Shown piece by piece: positions 1-7,666 of a stretch of 64,000 nt of DNA; positions within the stretch are counted from its first letter, which is position 1, and every line of letters starts with the position of its first letter. The notes below the pieces were generated by a model. That model made no database searches and was not told where the DNA came from. It was given only the letters and a program-made list of their open reading frames with translations. The stretch covers positions 22,892 through 86,891 of the forward strand of contig JAFQFA010000012.1 of NCBI GenBank assembly GCA_017398725.1, written 5' to 3'. Both the position numbers and the translations under genes were made by a program. This DNA is from Oscillospiraceae bacterium. Its GTDB lineage: Bacteria > Bacillota > Clostridia > Oscillospirales > Oscillospiraceae.

Positions 1-1
1 G

Positions 2-244
2 ACGGTGGACACCCGTGACTGGGATACCCGCAATACGGAATCCGTTTATAAAGCCATTATCAAAAATGCAGGCGACGGAAAGATTATTTTGCTGCACGAT
101 CTGTACAAAACCACTGTTAACGGTGCGATTAAGGCAATGAAAGAGATGCTGGCCGGGGATTATGAGTTTGTTACAGTAACGGAGCTTTTGTCCCGGGACG
201 GCACACCGCCGGAAGCAAGTGTAAATTACAGCAAGGCTTCATGA
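2..244 (+). CDS. Polysaccharide deacetylase (NodB domain), C-terminal fragment
   Basis: The gene enters from the left edge, so only about the last 80 residues are visible. The opening residues TVDTRDWDTRN match NodB motif 4 (a conserved D-x-x-DW element), and ILLHDLY further on matches motif 5, in which Leu-His completes the active site of family-4 carbohydrate esterases. These enzymes remove N- or O-acetyl groups from peptidoglycan, chitin or xylan, usually outside the cell. The N-terminal half with the Asp and His-His metal ligands is outside the window, so activity and export cannot be judged. The GTG at position 5 is internal to the domain and is not a start. Confidence 0.75.
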   Translation, partial: TVDTRDWDTRNTESVYKAIIKNAGDGKIILLHDLYKTTVNGAIKAMKEMLAGDYEFVTVTELLSRDGTPPEASVNYSKAS

Positions 245-249
245 AAGGG

Positions 250-278
250 TTGCCTTATAGAAAATTTTTTGATATAAT
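250..278 (+). promoter_or_regulatory. Sigma-A promoter of the DUF4886 lipoprotein gene
   Basis: TTGCCT (250-255) and a perfect TATAAT (273-278) are separated by 17 bp. They lie 32 bases before the start codon of the next gene. Confidence 0.7.
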
Positions 279-309
279 ACTTTGGAAAATATTACAGGAG
301 GATGAGACC

Positions 310-1338
310 ATGACCAAGACTTGGAAAAAGATTTTATCCCTGACACTGGCAATGCTGATGACGGTCAGCATGTTCGCCGCATGCGGCGGTCAAACGGCAA
401 GTCAGAATAACACGGATGCCGGAGAACCCACCCAGCCCGGAGAGGAAGGCAAGATCCTCAAAGTGCTGACCTTGGGTCACTCTTTGTCAGTGGACTGCGG
501 CCATATGCTGGCACTGATCGCCAACACAGAAGGTTACGAGTCCATGAAGGTAGGTACACTGTACTACTCCGGTTGCCCTCTGAACAAGCATGTGCAGTTT
601 TTGAATAACAACAGTGCGGAGTATAGTCTGTACATCAGCAGCACCGACAAGCCCAATTCCCCTCCCACGATCACCAATGATGTGACCATGGAGTATGCTT
701 TGAAACTTGATTACTGGGATGTAATCGTAATGCAGGGCGGCGTGTTTGAGATCGCTTTGGATAAAACCTACAAGAGCGGCCTGATCCAGATCATTCAGAA
801 GTATGTCAACGAGACCGCGCTCAATCCCTATGTTGAGTTTATGTGGCATATGCCTTGGGCACCTCCGCTGGACAATACCCTGCGGGACACCTACCCCTAT
901 CCGGAAAACAATACTTATTACAGCAGCTATCTGGCTTACGATGATAACCGTGCGACTCTGTATAATGCCATTACAAAGTGCGTGACCGATAACATCGTTC
1001 CCGACAAGACCTTTACCGATGTGATCCCCACCGGCACTGCTATGGAAAATGCGCTGTCCAGCTATCTGGAAGAGACAGACCTGCACCGCGACTATGCCCA
1101 TGCCACGGATCTGGCACGGGTGATGAACGCTTATCTGTGGTTCTGCAAGCTCACCGGCGTGGAGCAGCTGACCGAGATCAAGCTGGATGCCATCCCTATG
1201 GTATTCTTCAAATCCACTATGGGCAACGAAGATCGGGTTCTGACCGATGCAGAAAAGGCGATCATTCTGGAGTCTGTCAACAATGCATTGAAGACCCCCT
1301 TCGCCATGACCCAGTCCCAGTACACCACCGCACCCTAA
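310..1338 (+). CDS. DUF4886 SGNH-hydrolase-like lipoprotein
   Basis: The 342-residue product starts at the ATG at 310, preceded by AGGAGG at 296-301. Residues 1-24 are a lipoprotein signal peptide with lipobox FAAC and lipidated Cys25, followed by a Gln/Thr/Pro-rich linker. The rest resembles DUF4886, an SGNH/GDSL-like esterase fold: LTLGHSLSVD carries the G-x-S nucleophile elbow, IVMQGG is a conserved block, and DLHRDYAHATDLAR near the C terminus supplies the probable catalytic His. The canonical block-I motif GNS is GHS here. Family members are thought to deacylate carbohydrates, but the substrate is unknown. The gene is monocistronic with its own promoter and terminator. It sits next to a polysaccharide deacetylase, which fits a role in glycan de-esterification. 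Confidence 0.75.
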   Translation: MTKTWKKILSLTLAMLMTVSMFAACGGQTASQNNTDAGEPTQPGEEGKILKVLTLGHSLSVDCGHMLALIANTEGYESMKVGTLYYSGCPLNKHVQFLNNNSAEYSLYISSTDKPNSPPTITNDVTMEYALKLDYWDVIVMQGGVFEIALDKTYKSGLIQIIQKYVNETALNPYVEFMWHMPWAPPLDNTLRDTYPYPENNTYYSSYLAYDDNRATLYNAITKCVTDNIVPDKTFTDVIPTGTAMENALSSYLEETDLHRDYAHATDLARVMNAYLWFCKLTGVEQLTEIKLDAIPMVFFKSTMGNEDRVLTDAEKAIILESVNNALKTPFAMTQSQYTTAP

Positions 1339-1350
1339 AACGCAATAAAA

Positions 1351-1382
1351 GCTCCATCCCAACCGGGATGGAGCTTCTTTTA
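1351..1382 (+). terminator. Rho-independent terminator of the DUF4886 gene
   Basis: A perfect 10-bp stem (1351-1360 with 1365-1374) is followed by CTTCTTTT. A second, bulged AAAAA/TTTTT hairpin at about 1404-1432 probably serves the converging membrane-protein gene. Confidence 0.85.
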
Positions 1383-1472
1383 TGCTATATTTTATGGGAT
1401 TTAGGCAAAAAGCAGCAATATCAGCTGTTTTTGCAAGGAGATATACCGGATATTGCCGTTCGCTTCATTTAA

Positions 1473-2210
1473 TCAGCAACGGACTTCGGCCTGCTTTTTT
1501 CGTTTCTTAAGTATGAAAATGGGCAGATACATCACCAAAACCACAACAGGCAAAAGAATGGGGAAGCCCCACAGGTGAGAGCCTAACAGCTTTTCGAAAA
1601 ATTCCAAGGGATTGCCGGAATCCGGCTTCATCAAGAACATAAAATTGGTATCCCAAAGCAGATTCAGGCAGTACACAGGAATGGCCATGGCGATCAAAAG
1701 AATGACGCCCTTAAAAGCCGATTTCAGTTCCGTGGACACTTGGTTTGTGGTTACCAACAGCAATGGATACAGCACCAACAAAATATGTATCGTAAAGCTG
1801 TGAATATGGAAGAAATTCCAAACAGGCATTTTTGTCCAATTGGGGAAGAGCAGGGCCAACGCCGCACCGGGGATGGCAAAATAGTAAAGAAAACTTCTTA
1901 TCGTTTTGGTTTGTTTTATGGTGTCGAAGGCAATCAGCAGAATATTGATTCCGCAAAGGTGAAAGGGAAGATACCCCCAGCTAAAATCACCCAACAGGAT
2001 CAGCACCAAATTTTTTGCCATCTCCTGCAGAAAGATATATATGCCCAGCACCTTCAGCGCGCGTTTTTGCTTGTCCGCAGAAAGCTTGCCGTAGAAGATG
2101 CAGGCGGCAACCCATAGAATGAATCCCGCCAAGAGCCAAAGAATATGGGTCAGACCAAAGGCCTGAAAACCTACGCCCTCCGGGATATGATCACTGGATA
2201 CAAAAAACAT
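1473..2210 (-). CDS. TMEM164/YwaF-family integral membrane protein (TIGR02206-like)
   Basis: The product has about 245 residues and is mostly hydrophobic, with six to seven predicted membrane spans. The pattern of LPFHLCGI, a central HIHSF segment and a final Lys-rich tail matches the TIGR02206/TMEM164 family (B. subtilis YwaF). Its bacterial function is not established; the vertebrate relative is an acyltransferase. I chose the ATG at 2210 because GGTGAT sits five bases upstream. An in-frame GTG three codons earlier (2219) is possible but lacks a good ribosome site. The gene stands alone and converges on the DUF4886 gene. Confidence 0.7.
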   Translation of the reverse strand: MFFVSSDHIPEGVGFQAFGLTHILWLLAGFILWVAACIFYGKLSADKQKRALKVLGIYIFLQEMAKNLVLILLGDFSWGYLPFHLCGINILLIAFDTIKQTKTIRSFLYYFAIPGAALALLFPNWTKMPVWNFFHIHSFTIHILLVLYPLLLVTTNQVSTELKSAFKGVILLIAMAIPVYCLNLLWDTNFMFLMKPDSGNPLEFFEKLLGSHLWGFPILLPVVVLVMYLPIFILKKRKKQAEVRC

Positions 2211-2299
2211 ATTTATCACCCATAGGTACTATATCACATTTTGTCGAAAAAAACACTAAAAAAATCATTCACTGTAAAAATTTATGGTTGCAGCTTCTA

Positions 2300-2335
2300 T
2301 ATGGCCTTCGGTCGGGATCGAGTCCACTGAGCTAT
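2300..2335 (-). pseudogene. Probable tRNA remnant
   Basis: Read on the minus strand, this short stretch joins a D-arm-like ATAGCTCAGT directly to a T-arm-like GACTCGATCCCGACC. It looks like a tRNA from which the anticodon half has been deleted. It cannot fold into a tRNA. It lies in the same 600-bp block as the intact tRNA-Leu and other tRNA-like scraps. Confidence 0.35.
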
Positions 2336-2341
2336 AAAAAT

Positions 2342-2369
2342 ATGGGATACCCAGTTCGGGTATCCCGTT
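2342..2369 (-). terminator. Terminator hairpin in the tRNA locus
   Basis: GGGATACCC and GGGTATCCC pair around a short loop. On the minus strand the stem is followed by ATATTTTTAT. It lies just beyond a second copy of the tRNA 3' end ACCGGCACCA (2374-2385), so it probably ended a tRNA that has been lost. Confidence 0.6.
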
Positions 2370-2381
2370 ATTTGGTGCCGG

Positions 2382-2502
2382 TGTCCTGTTGCGGTGCCCG
2401 ATAAAATCTTCGGGCTTACGCTTTTCCTCGATTTTATCGACCGCTGCACACCAAGCCACCCTGCTGCATCTGCCACCGGCAGCGCAGGGCGGCTTGGGCC
2501 AG
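2382..2502 (+). repeat. Core repeat module, copy 1
   Basis: This module begins TCCTGTTGCGGTGCCCG and runs about 120 bp through GACCGCTGC and CCACCGGCAGCGC. The same module recurs at 2708-2826, inverted at 6222-6342, and at 49956-50072. The latter two copies are nested inside the larger palindromic repeats. No convincing protein is encoded. This copy lies between two copies of the tRNA-Leu 3' end. Confidence 0.6.
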
Positions 2503-2540
2503 ACTCTCACCTGCGGTTCGAGTCCGACCGGTACAAAAAT

Positions 2541-2577
2541 AAATCCCATAGTGAATGTATCATTCACTATGGGATTT
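2541..2577 (-). terminator. Terminator of tRNA-Leu
   Basis: A perfect 17-bp inverted repeat (2541-2557 with 2561-2577) lies three bases beyond the tRNA 3' end. On the minus strand it is followed by ATTTTTGTAC. Confidence 0.85.
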
Positions 2578-2579
2578 AT

Positions 2580-2667
2580 TGGTGCCGGTGACCGGACTCG
2601 AACCGGTACGCTGTCGCCAGCGGTGGATTTTGAGTCCACTACGTCTACCAATTCCATCACACCGGCA
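2580..2667 (-). tRNA. tRNA-Leu (anticodon CAA)
   Basis: The 88-nt gene has a complete acceptor stem (TGCCGGT with ACCGGCA) and an encoded CCA end. The D-arm contains GGTAGACG, the anticodon loop is CTCAAAA (anticodon CAA), the variable arm is long as in class II tRNAs, and the T-loop is TTCGAGT. It reads leucine UUG codons. Its 5' end is partly duplicated at 2824-2837, beyond an inserted repeat. Confidence 0.93.
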
Positions 2668-2844
2668 GGTGTAATAAATTAAAATGTGTTTGAAAGCTAT
2701 TTGCGTGTCGTCCTGTTGCGGTGCCCGACATCTGCCTTCGTCGACGGGGCTCCTCGGCATCTGTCGACCGCTGCCACTCCCTCGGGTCGCTTAATCCGCC
2801 ACCGGCGGCGCTCCCCTCGCTCCCCATCACACCGGCAGGTGTAA
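2654..2844. repeat. Core repeat module (copy 2) inserted at the 5' end of tRNA-Leu, flanked by a 21-bp direct repeat
   Basis: Two identical 21-bp sequences, 2654-2674 and 2824-2844 (both beginning CCATCACACCGGCAGG), flank about 149 bp. The inner part, 2708-2826, is a second copy of the core repeat module. The direct repeat contains the first 14 bases of tRNA-Leu plus its immediate leader. The layout looks like a target-site duplication, and it places the insert between the tRNA promoter and the intact tRNA. Confidence 0.6.
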
Positions 2845-2858
2845 CTGATTACCACCGC

Positions 2859-2887
2859 ATTATACACCATCTTTTCTAAAATAGCAA
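2859..2887 (-). promoter_or_regulatory. Promoter of tRNA-Leu, now displaced by the insert
   Basis: On the minus strand TTGCTA (2887-2882), 17 bp and a perfect TATAAT (2864-2859) point toward the tRNA. The tRNA 5' end is now about 190 bases downstream because of the inserted module. Confidence 0.6.
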
Positions 2888-2907
2888 GGAAAATTTCAAA
2901 GAGTTTT

Positions 2908-3041
2908 AAATTTCAATGGATCCGGCTGTTTTTTGTGTAACTCCGTAGGGCGGGGCCTTGGTCCCGCCGCTTAGATGCGATGGCTTTTCACGGCGAAATC
3001 AGAGTAATGAATGGAAATTACACCTTTCAATAAATTGAAAC
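2908..3041. repeat. Palindromic intergenic repeat, copy A (diverged)
   Basis: The copy starts AAATTTCAATGGATCC, runs through the family hallmark GTAGGGCGGGGCCTTGGTCC (2945-2964), and ends near GGAAATTAC (3012-3020) or AATTGAAAC (3033-3041). The ends are less conserved than in the other copies. No protein is encoded. Confidence 0.6.
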
Positions 3042-3110
3042 GTCTTTTTAGAAAAATAGGATGCAACTTTAGGGAAAATCTGCTATACTGGCGGTAAGGA
3101 TGTGGTGTTT

Positions 3111-3704
3111 ATGGAGATTTTGTATTCCGATGCGAGGATCATCGTTTGCATCAAGCCTGTTGGCTTGGATTCGGAGCATGATATGCCCCGGCAGCTGCAG
3201 GAACAGTTCGGTGGCGAGATTTTTACCCTGCACCGGCTGGATCAGAATGTAGGCGGCGTGATGGTCTACGCCCGGGACAGGCAGACGGCGGCGCACTTTT
3301 CCAAAATGATTCAGGATGGCCTGCTTGTAAAAGAGTATATTGCGCTGGTCCATGGTACGCCACCGGAACAGGGAGACTGGGAAGACCTTCTGTTTAAAGA
3401 CAGCCGCAAAAATAAAGTATTTGTTGTAGACCGGCAGCGTGCCGGCGTTAAAAAAGCCCGGTTGGCCTTTCAGCGCCTGACAGAAGGGGCGCAATCCATG
3501 GTGCGCATTCGGCTTTATACCGGCCGAAGTCACCAAATCCGTGTCCAGTTTGCCAGCCGGGGGTATCCTTTGGCGGGTGACCGGAAATACGGCGCAAGGG
3601 ACAGCGAAAAAACACCCCGCCTCTGGTCCTGCTGCCTGCGTTTCCCTTATAAAAGTCAAGAATATGTATTTGAAAGGCTACCCCAATGGGAGGGAATACA
3701 ATGA
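3111..3704 (+). CDS. RluA-family RNA pseudouridine synthase
   Basis: The 197-residue enzyme converts uridine to pseudouridine in rRNA or tRNA. The catalytic block reads LHRLDQNVGGVMVYA; its Asp is the nucleophile, although the family's usual TSG is VGG. GRSHQIRVQFA and PLAGDRKYG are the other conserved blocks. It has a single catalytic domain and no S4 domain, as in the shorter RluA/TruC-like members. I chose the ATG at 3111, ten bases after AAGGA, rather than the GTG at 3102. The stop overlaps the next start as ATGA, so the gene is coupled to the ceramidase-like gene. A TATACT at 3084-3089 is a possible -10 element. Confidence 0.85.
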   Translation: MEILYSDARIIVCIKPVGLDSEHDMPRQLQEQFGGEIFTLHRLDQNVGGVMVYARDRQTAAHFSKMIQDGLLVKEYIALVHGTPPEQGDWEDLLFKDSRKNKVFVVDRQRAGVKKARLAFQRLTEGAQSMVRIRLYTGRSHQIRVQFASRGYPLAGDRKYGARDSEKTPRLWSCCLRFPYKSQEYVFERLPQWEGIQ

Positions 3705-5056
3705 AGCAGATGAATTTGAAGGTCGGCTTTGGCCGCAAAGATCTGACGCCGGAGTACTCGGTGCCCTTGGCAGGCTATGGCCGCACCACGGATCGGATGA
3801 GCCAAGGGTGGTATACACGCCTTTACGCCACTTGTATTGCCATTACCGACGAGCAGGATAAAACGGTGCTGATCTACACCGTGGACGTGATCCGTAGCAT
3901 CCAGAGCTGGACGGATGAAGTCCGCAGGAAAGTGACAGAGGCTACCGGCGTTCCCGGGGAAGCCATTATGATCAGCGCCGTTCATACCCACTCTGCGCCG
4001 GATATCGGCGCTGCCATCAAGGAGGATCATCCCTTCTACGAACAGTACATCCGGACCTTGACGGAAGCGGCGATGGATGCCATGGCAGACCGGACACCTA
4101 CGAAAGCAGCGGCTATGGGCCGCAAGGAGATCCATGGCATGAACTTTGTCCGTCACTATATCACGGTGGACGGAGAAGTGATCGGCGATAATTTCGGCGA
4201 TCCTACCGGTAAGGTCTTTGCCGGTCATACCATGCCCAATGACCCCCAGATGCAGCTTTTGAGGCTGATCCGGGAGGGAAAACCGGATGTTTTGCTGGTC
4301 AATTGGCAAGGACATCCCACAGTGGGCAGCACCGGTGCTACCGATGCCGGTAGCGTGTTAAGGCCGTTTATCGGCGCGGACTATGTGGCTCCCTTCCGGG
4401 ATCATATTGAAAAGAACAGCGGTTGCATGGTGGCTTTCTTCCAAGGCGCATCCGGTAACCTGAATTCCAGAAGCCGTATTTTGGAGGAGACCGCCACCGA
4501 AAACGTCTTTACCTTTGGCAAGCAGTTGGCAGAACATGCCATGGAAGCGCTGCCTGCACTGGAAGATGCCTACGTGGGTTCTCTGCAGACCCGCCGATTT
4601 ATTTACGAGGGCAAATGGGATCACAGTGAGGATCACATGGTGGAGCAGGCTAAGCAGATCCGGGAACTGTGGATGCGCACCGGCGACCATGTGCTGTGCC
4701 GTGAGGAAGGTAAAAAGTACGGCATCCATAGCGGTTACCATGCAGGCTTTATTCTCAACCGGGCTGCCGCCGGCGAAAATTATGAGATGGAACTCAATGC
4801 CATTGGCTTGGGTGATTTCTCTTTTGTGACCGCCCCCTATGAAATGTTCTGCAACAACGCCCAGACGGTGAAGGAAGAAACACCTTTCAGCATGACCTTT
4901 GTGCTGACCAGTGCCAACTCCGGTGCCGGCTACATTGCCAGCGAGGCGGCTTTTGACCATGGTTGCTACGAGGTGGACAACCGGAAGTTTGGCCGCGGCA
5001 CGGCGGAAAAAGCTGTGGAGCATTTCTTAGAAATGCTGCAGGATATGAAAGCGTGA
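3701..5056 (+). CDS. Neutral ceramidase-like hydrolase, paralogue 1
   Basis: The 451-residue protein matches the N-terminal catalytic domain of the neutral/alkaline non-lysosomal ceramidase family, zinc amidases that cleave N-acyl sphingosines. Candidate zinc ligands are His95 and His97 in AVHTHSAPD and His205 in NWQGHP. The C-terminal block GAGYIASEAAFDHGCYEV matches the family's conserved Tyr region. No signal peptide is visible, unlike classical secreted ceramidases, and the C-terminal immunoglobulin-like domain is missing. The start at 3701 is preceded by GGGAGGGA and overlaps the pseudouridine synthase stop. Two further paralogues lie at 29417 and 31712. The substrate is uncertain; it may be another N-acyl compound. 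Confidence 0.72.
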   Translation: MKQMNLKVGFGRKDLTPEYSVPLAGYGRTTDRMSQGWYTRLYATCIAITDEQDKTVLIYTVDVIRSIQSWTDEVRRKVTEATGVPGEAIMISAVHTHSAPDIGAAIKEDHPFYEQYIRTLTEAAMDAMADRTPTKAAAMGRKEIHGMNFVRHYITVDGEVIGDNFGDPTGKVFAGHTMPNDPQMQLLRLIREGKPDVLLVNWQGHPTVGSTGATDAGSVLRPFIGADYVAPFRDHIEKNSGCMVAFFQGASGNLNSRSRILEETATENVFTFGKQLAEHAMEALPALEDAYVGSLQTRRFIYEGKWDHSEDHMVEQAKQIRELWMRTGDHVLCREEGKKYGIHSGYHAGFILNRAAAGENYEMELNAIGLGDFSFVTAPYEMFCNNAQTVKEETPFSMTFVLTSANSGAGYIASEAAFDHGCYEVDNRKFGRGTAEKAVEHFLEMLQDMKA

Positions 5057-5065
5057 TAAAGCATG

Positions 5066-5095
5066 AACCCCGGTGGTTTCAAAACCACCGGGGTT
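5066..5095. terminator. Bidirectional terminator
   Basis: A near-perfect 14-bp stem (AACCCCGGTGGTTT with its complement) lies between the converging ceramidase-like and AraC genes. U-tracts are weak on both sides. Confidence 0.7.
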
Positions 5096-5114
5096 ATAAT
5101 TTCTGATTGGAAGG

Positions 5115-5921
5115 TTATCGTTTGCCCAGCATTCGCTTGCGATACTGCAAGGGAGTGTGGCCGGTAACCTCCCGGAATTTATAGCCGAAATAGGTCTGAG
5201 AGGTAAAGCCGCAACTTGCTGCGATCTCGCTCATGGAGAGGCTGGTGGTGATCAGCGCCGTTTTTGCAGCAGCGATCCGGAAGCTTAACAGCCGCTGAGC
5301 GGGCGTTTGTCCGTAAGCGGCGGTGTAGAGCCGGTGGAAGTAATTGGGGTGCAGATTAAACTGCTCTGCTAAAGATTGCAGGGTGATGGGCTCGCTGTAA
5401 TGCTCCCGCAGGTATTGGTCTGCCAGCTGCAGATTCTTTTTGTGGAGCAGGGTGTTGTCGCTACCCTTGTCCACAGTCAGGGAACGGGAGCGGGCAATGG
5501 TGCTGAGAATCCTGCAGATGCAGCCTTCCAAATGCAGCCGGTTTTCCGTCAGGCTGGTGTTTTCAACGGTGAGCATTTCTTGGAAGATCTCGATGATCCG
5601 TTCCATATTCCACGCCACACCATAATTGGGGATCTGATCCAGCATGGCGCAGAGAGATTCATCCTGTGTGCTGATATTCAAATAATAGCATTTGTAGGGC
5701 AGATGTACCCGCTGGAATTGACCGGGTTTGGATAATGTGAAGTGATCTTTTTTTACAGGGCAGCGCTTGCCTTCAATGGCAAGTCCGCCAAGGCAATCCT
5801 CGGTGTAAAACTCGAATTCGTAAGCGCAGATCAGCCGGCCGTTGCGCAGTCGCTTGTTGGTGGAAAAGGCAGCGGAGTCAAAGGCACCGTAGCCCAACAC
5901 AGTAAAGTACGGACACTGCAA
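5115..5921 (-). CDS. AraC-family transcriptional regulator, paralogue 1
   Basis: The 268-residue protein has an N-terminal sensor domain (about 1-150) and a C-terminal double helix-turn-helix (about 165-265). The DNA-binding part shows LQSLAEQFNLHPNYFHRLY and MSEIAASCGFTSQTYFGYKF, the two AraC helices. The start is a TTG at 5921, nine bases after GGGAGG, with no better alternative. The N-terminal domain is clearly related to the AraC regulator at 16600-17409: both share FTEDxxGG, KPGQ and a WNME block. It converges on ceramidase-like paralogue 1. Effector and targets are unknown. Confidence 0.85.
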   Translation of the reverse strand: MQCPYFTVLGYGAFDSAAFSTNKRLRNGRLICAYEFEFYTEDCLGGLAIEGKRCPVKKDHFTLSKPGQFQRVHLPYKCYYLNISTQDESLCAMLDQIPNYGVAWNMERIIEIFQEMLTVENTSLTENRLHLEGCICRILSTIARSRSLTVDKGSDNTLLHKKNLQLADQYLREHYSEPITLQSLAEQFNLHPNYFHRLYTAAYGQTPAQRLLSFRIAAAKTALITTSLSMSEIAASCGFTSQTYFGYKFREVTGHTPLQYRKRMLGKR

Positions 5922-6126
5922 GGACCGTCACCTCCCTTAAGATTTCTGCAATTATCATAACAGAATCAGCAGCTTTGCGCAAGGGGGAGTATATTAAGAT
6001 ATCTATAAAAAAGGTGAATGATTCCCATAGAATTAAAAATTTTCTGCTATAAAATGAGATGATAAACCGGTTGAACTTTTATTTATCCCGGAGAAAAAAC
6101 GATATTTTCAGCAGGAGGTACTTCTT

Positions 6127-6420
6127 ATGTGGGATTTTGAAACCCTGCGCGAACAGATAGCCACCGAAACGGTCAAACTCCGATTTATCGAACAAGTTCC
6201 AATCCGTATTGTAGGGCGGGGGGAGCGATGCGACCGCCGCCTGTGGCGGGTAAAGGGAGCAGAGCGAGTGGCCGCGGTCGGTGTGCAACGCAGCCGCGCC
6301 GTCGGCAAGGCGCACACCGGGCACCGCAACAGGAGCTGCTCCCGCCGCTCTGTTGCAGTGGCTTTTGACGGCGGGACCAAGGCCCCGCCCTACGGTGTTA
6401 TACGAAAAACAGTTCGATAA
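6127..6420 (+). pseudogene. Possible short gene start overrun by a repeat
   Basis: A strong AGGAGG at 6114-6119 precedes an ATG at 6127 that opens a 97-codon frame. About 16 codons (MWDFETLREQIATETV) precede the left end of repeat copy B, and the rest, highly Arg/Gly-rich, is encoded by the repeat itself. The sequence most likely represents the 5' end of a gene truncated by the repeat. A real small peptide is possible. I recognise no family. Confidence 0.3.
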
Positions 6421-6430
6421 ATTGGAATTT
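6174..6430. repeat. Palindromic intergenic repeat, copy B, with nested core module
   Basis: The terminal inverted repeats are GATTTATCGAAC (left) and GTTCGATAAATTGGAATTT (right). Inside lie TTGTAGGGCGGGG on the left and its inverse CCCCGCCCTACGG on the right. An inverted copy of the core module occupies 6222-6342. There is no transposase. Confidence 0.75.
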
Positions 6431-6444
6431 AATGCACAAATACA

Positions 6445-6473
6445 GGGGCGTGTTGTATTTTACAACACGCCCC
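6445..6473 (-). terminator. Terminator of the MBL-fold hydrolase gene
   Basis: A 13-bp perfect GC-rich stem (6445-6457 with 6461-6473) lies just beyond the stop codon. The following minus-strand sequence, TGTATTTG, is a weak U-tract. Confidence 0.7.
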
Positions 6474-6478
6474 GAAAT

Positions 6479-7387
6479 TTATGCTTTTTTATATTCAATA
6501 TACCCATCTTTTACCCGGGCGGTGAACCGGCCGGTGTCCATGAGGTAGTCCACGAGGGGGATCACATTGCGGCGGGTACCCGCCACCTTTCGCACAGAGT
6601 CCAGCTGATTGTCGGTAATCTCCAAGAACTGGGCAACCAAGGTATCCAGATTCATATAGTCGCCGGCGATATCTTCCAAAAGCTCCAGCCGGCCGAGCAT
6701 ATGATCCCGGTTCTGCAGCGCCAATTCCCGGATGGAATCGCAAACTGCGTTGTGGGCGACAATGTACTTATCGCATTGCAGCTGGGTCAACTTTTCTTTC
6801 GATTGCAGATCCAGTTCCACGCAGGTGGTAAAGGTGCTGCGCAGATGTTCAATAATATTTTTGCTGAGTACAGTATCGGCTACATAGCCCACATTGTCCG
6901 CCGTGATGAAACCCATATGCTCAGCGCAGTGACCGGGCAGCTGCAGGATCTGAAACACAGCGCCCTCCACTTCAATAGAGGGAGCGTTCCAATCGATAAA
7001 CACATCCGGGGCAAACACCTCTCCAAAATGATTCTTCACCTGCCGGTAGGTGGTGATGCCGGCCATGCTGCCCAGCATGTTCATAGGATCTGCCTTGGCG
7101 GCAGCGGCGAAAGGGGAGAGGTACAGCTTGGCACCGAACTTGCGCCGCAAGCGCAAGTGGTTGCCAATATGATCGGGATGGTAGTGGGAGCTTATAACGG
7201 CTTTTACAAAAAGCTTCTCTTTTTCAAGGCATCTTTCAATGCCCTCCCATTCCCGGGGCAGACCGGAATCGATCATAATGATGTTTTTATCGTCCAGTTT
7301 GTACACCGGCAGGCGGCTGTAGCCGGTGACGATACAATAAGTGTTGCCTTTTACATGCTCCAAATAAGGCTCTATATTCTGATACAT
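6479..7387 (-). CDS. MBL-fold metallo-hydrolase
   Basis: The 302-residue enzyme has a metallo-beta-lactamase fold. SSHYHPDHIGN is the HxHxDH dinuclear zinc motif, LPGHCAEHMGF supplies the next His, YVADTVLS the bridging Asp and YIVAHN the last His. The C-terminal 100 residues form a helical extension often seen in glyoxalase-II-like and CARF-unrelated MBL enzymes of clostridia. I start it at the ATG at 7387, preceded by AAAGGAG; the open frame extends 33 codons further upstream without a ribosome site. The substrate is not predictable. The gene is monocistronic. Confidence 0.82.
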   Translation of the reverse strand: MYQNIEPYLEHVKGNTYCIVTGYSRLPVYKLDDKNIIMIDSGLPREWEGIERCLEKEKLFVKAVISSHYHPDHIGNHLRLRRKFGAKLYLSPFAAAAKADPMNMLGSMAGITTYRQVKNHFGEVFAPDVFIDWNAPSIEVEGAVFQILQLPGHCAEHMGFITADNVGYVADTVLSKNIIEHLRSTFTTCVELDLQSKEKLTQLQCDKYIVAHNAVCDSIRELALQNRDHMLGRLELLEDIAGDYMNLDTLVAQFLEITDNQLDSVRKVAGTRRNVIPLVDYLMDTGRFTARVKDGYIEYKKA

Positions 7388-7452
7388 GCTATCCGCTCCT
7401 TTTGTCTTATTATACAACATCTTTCCGGAAAAGCAATTCTTTAAAAAAGTCT

Positions 7453-7480
7453 TTGCAAAACGGCAACTTTGTGATATGAT
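7453..7480 (+). promoter_or_regulatory. Promoter of the ABC-F gene
   Basis: TTGCAA (7453-7458) and TATGAT (7475-7480) are 16 bp apart. Repeat copy C lies between this promoter and the start codon, so it should be transcribed as a 5' leader. Confidence 0.5.
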
Positions 7481-7502
7481 TATCATGTATTACTATGTGT
7501 AT

Positions 7503-7638
7503 AAATTCCAATTTATCGAACTGTTTGTCGTATAACGCCGTAGGGCGGGGCCTTGGTCCCGCCGTGTAAATGCAATGGGTTTTGGCGGCGGGAGCAGAGC
7601 CACCGCCCTACAGATTAGACCGATAAATTAGAATTTAC
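7503..7638. repeat. Palindromic intergenic repeat, copy C (most complete)
   Basis: The left end is AAATTCCAATTTATCGAACT and the right end is GATAAATTAGAATTTACC, which are complementary. The interior reads GTAGGGCGGGGCCTTGGTCC and later CACCGCCCTACAGATTAGAC. The copy is 136 bp and contains no core module. It forms an extended stem in the ABC-F leader. Confidence 0.8.
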
Positions 7639-7666
7639 CAAAAAGAAGGGAATCAAGGAGTAAGCT

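Noticed and set aside
2513-2535. A second plus-strand tRNA ending GGTTCGAGTCCGACCGG
   Set aside because: The T-stem pairs at only three positions, and no acceptor, D or anticodon arm can be formed.
2265-2682. Short protein-like frames on both strands
   Set aside because: They run through tRNA-Leu, its terminator and the repeat module, so they are not genes.
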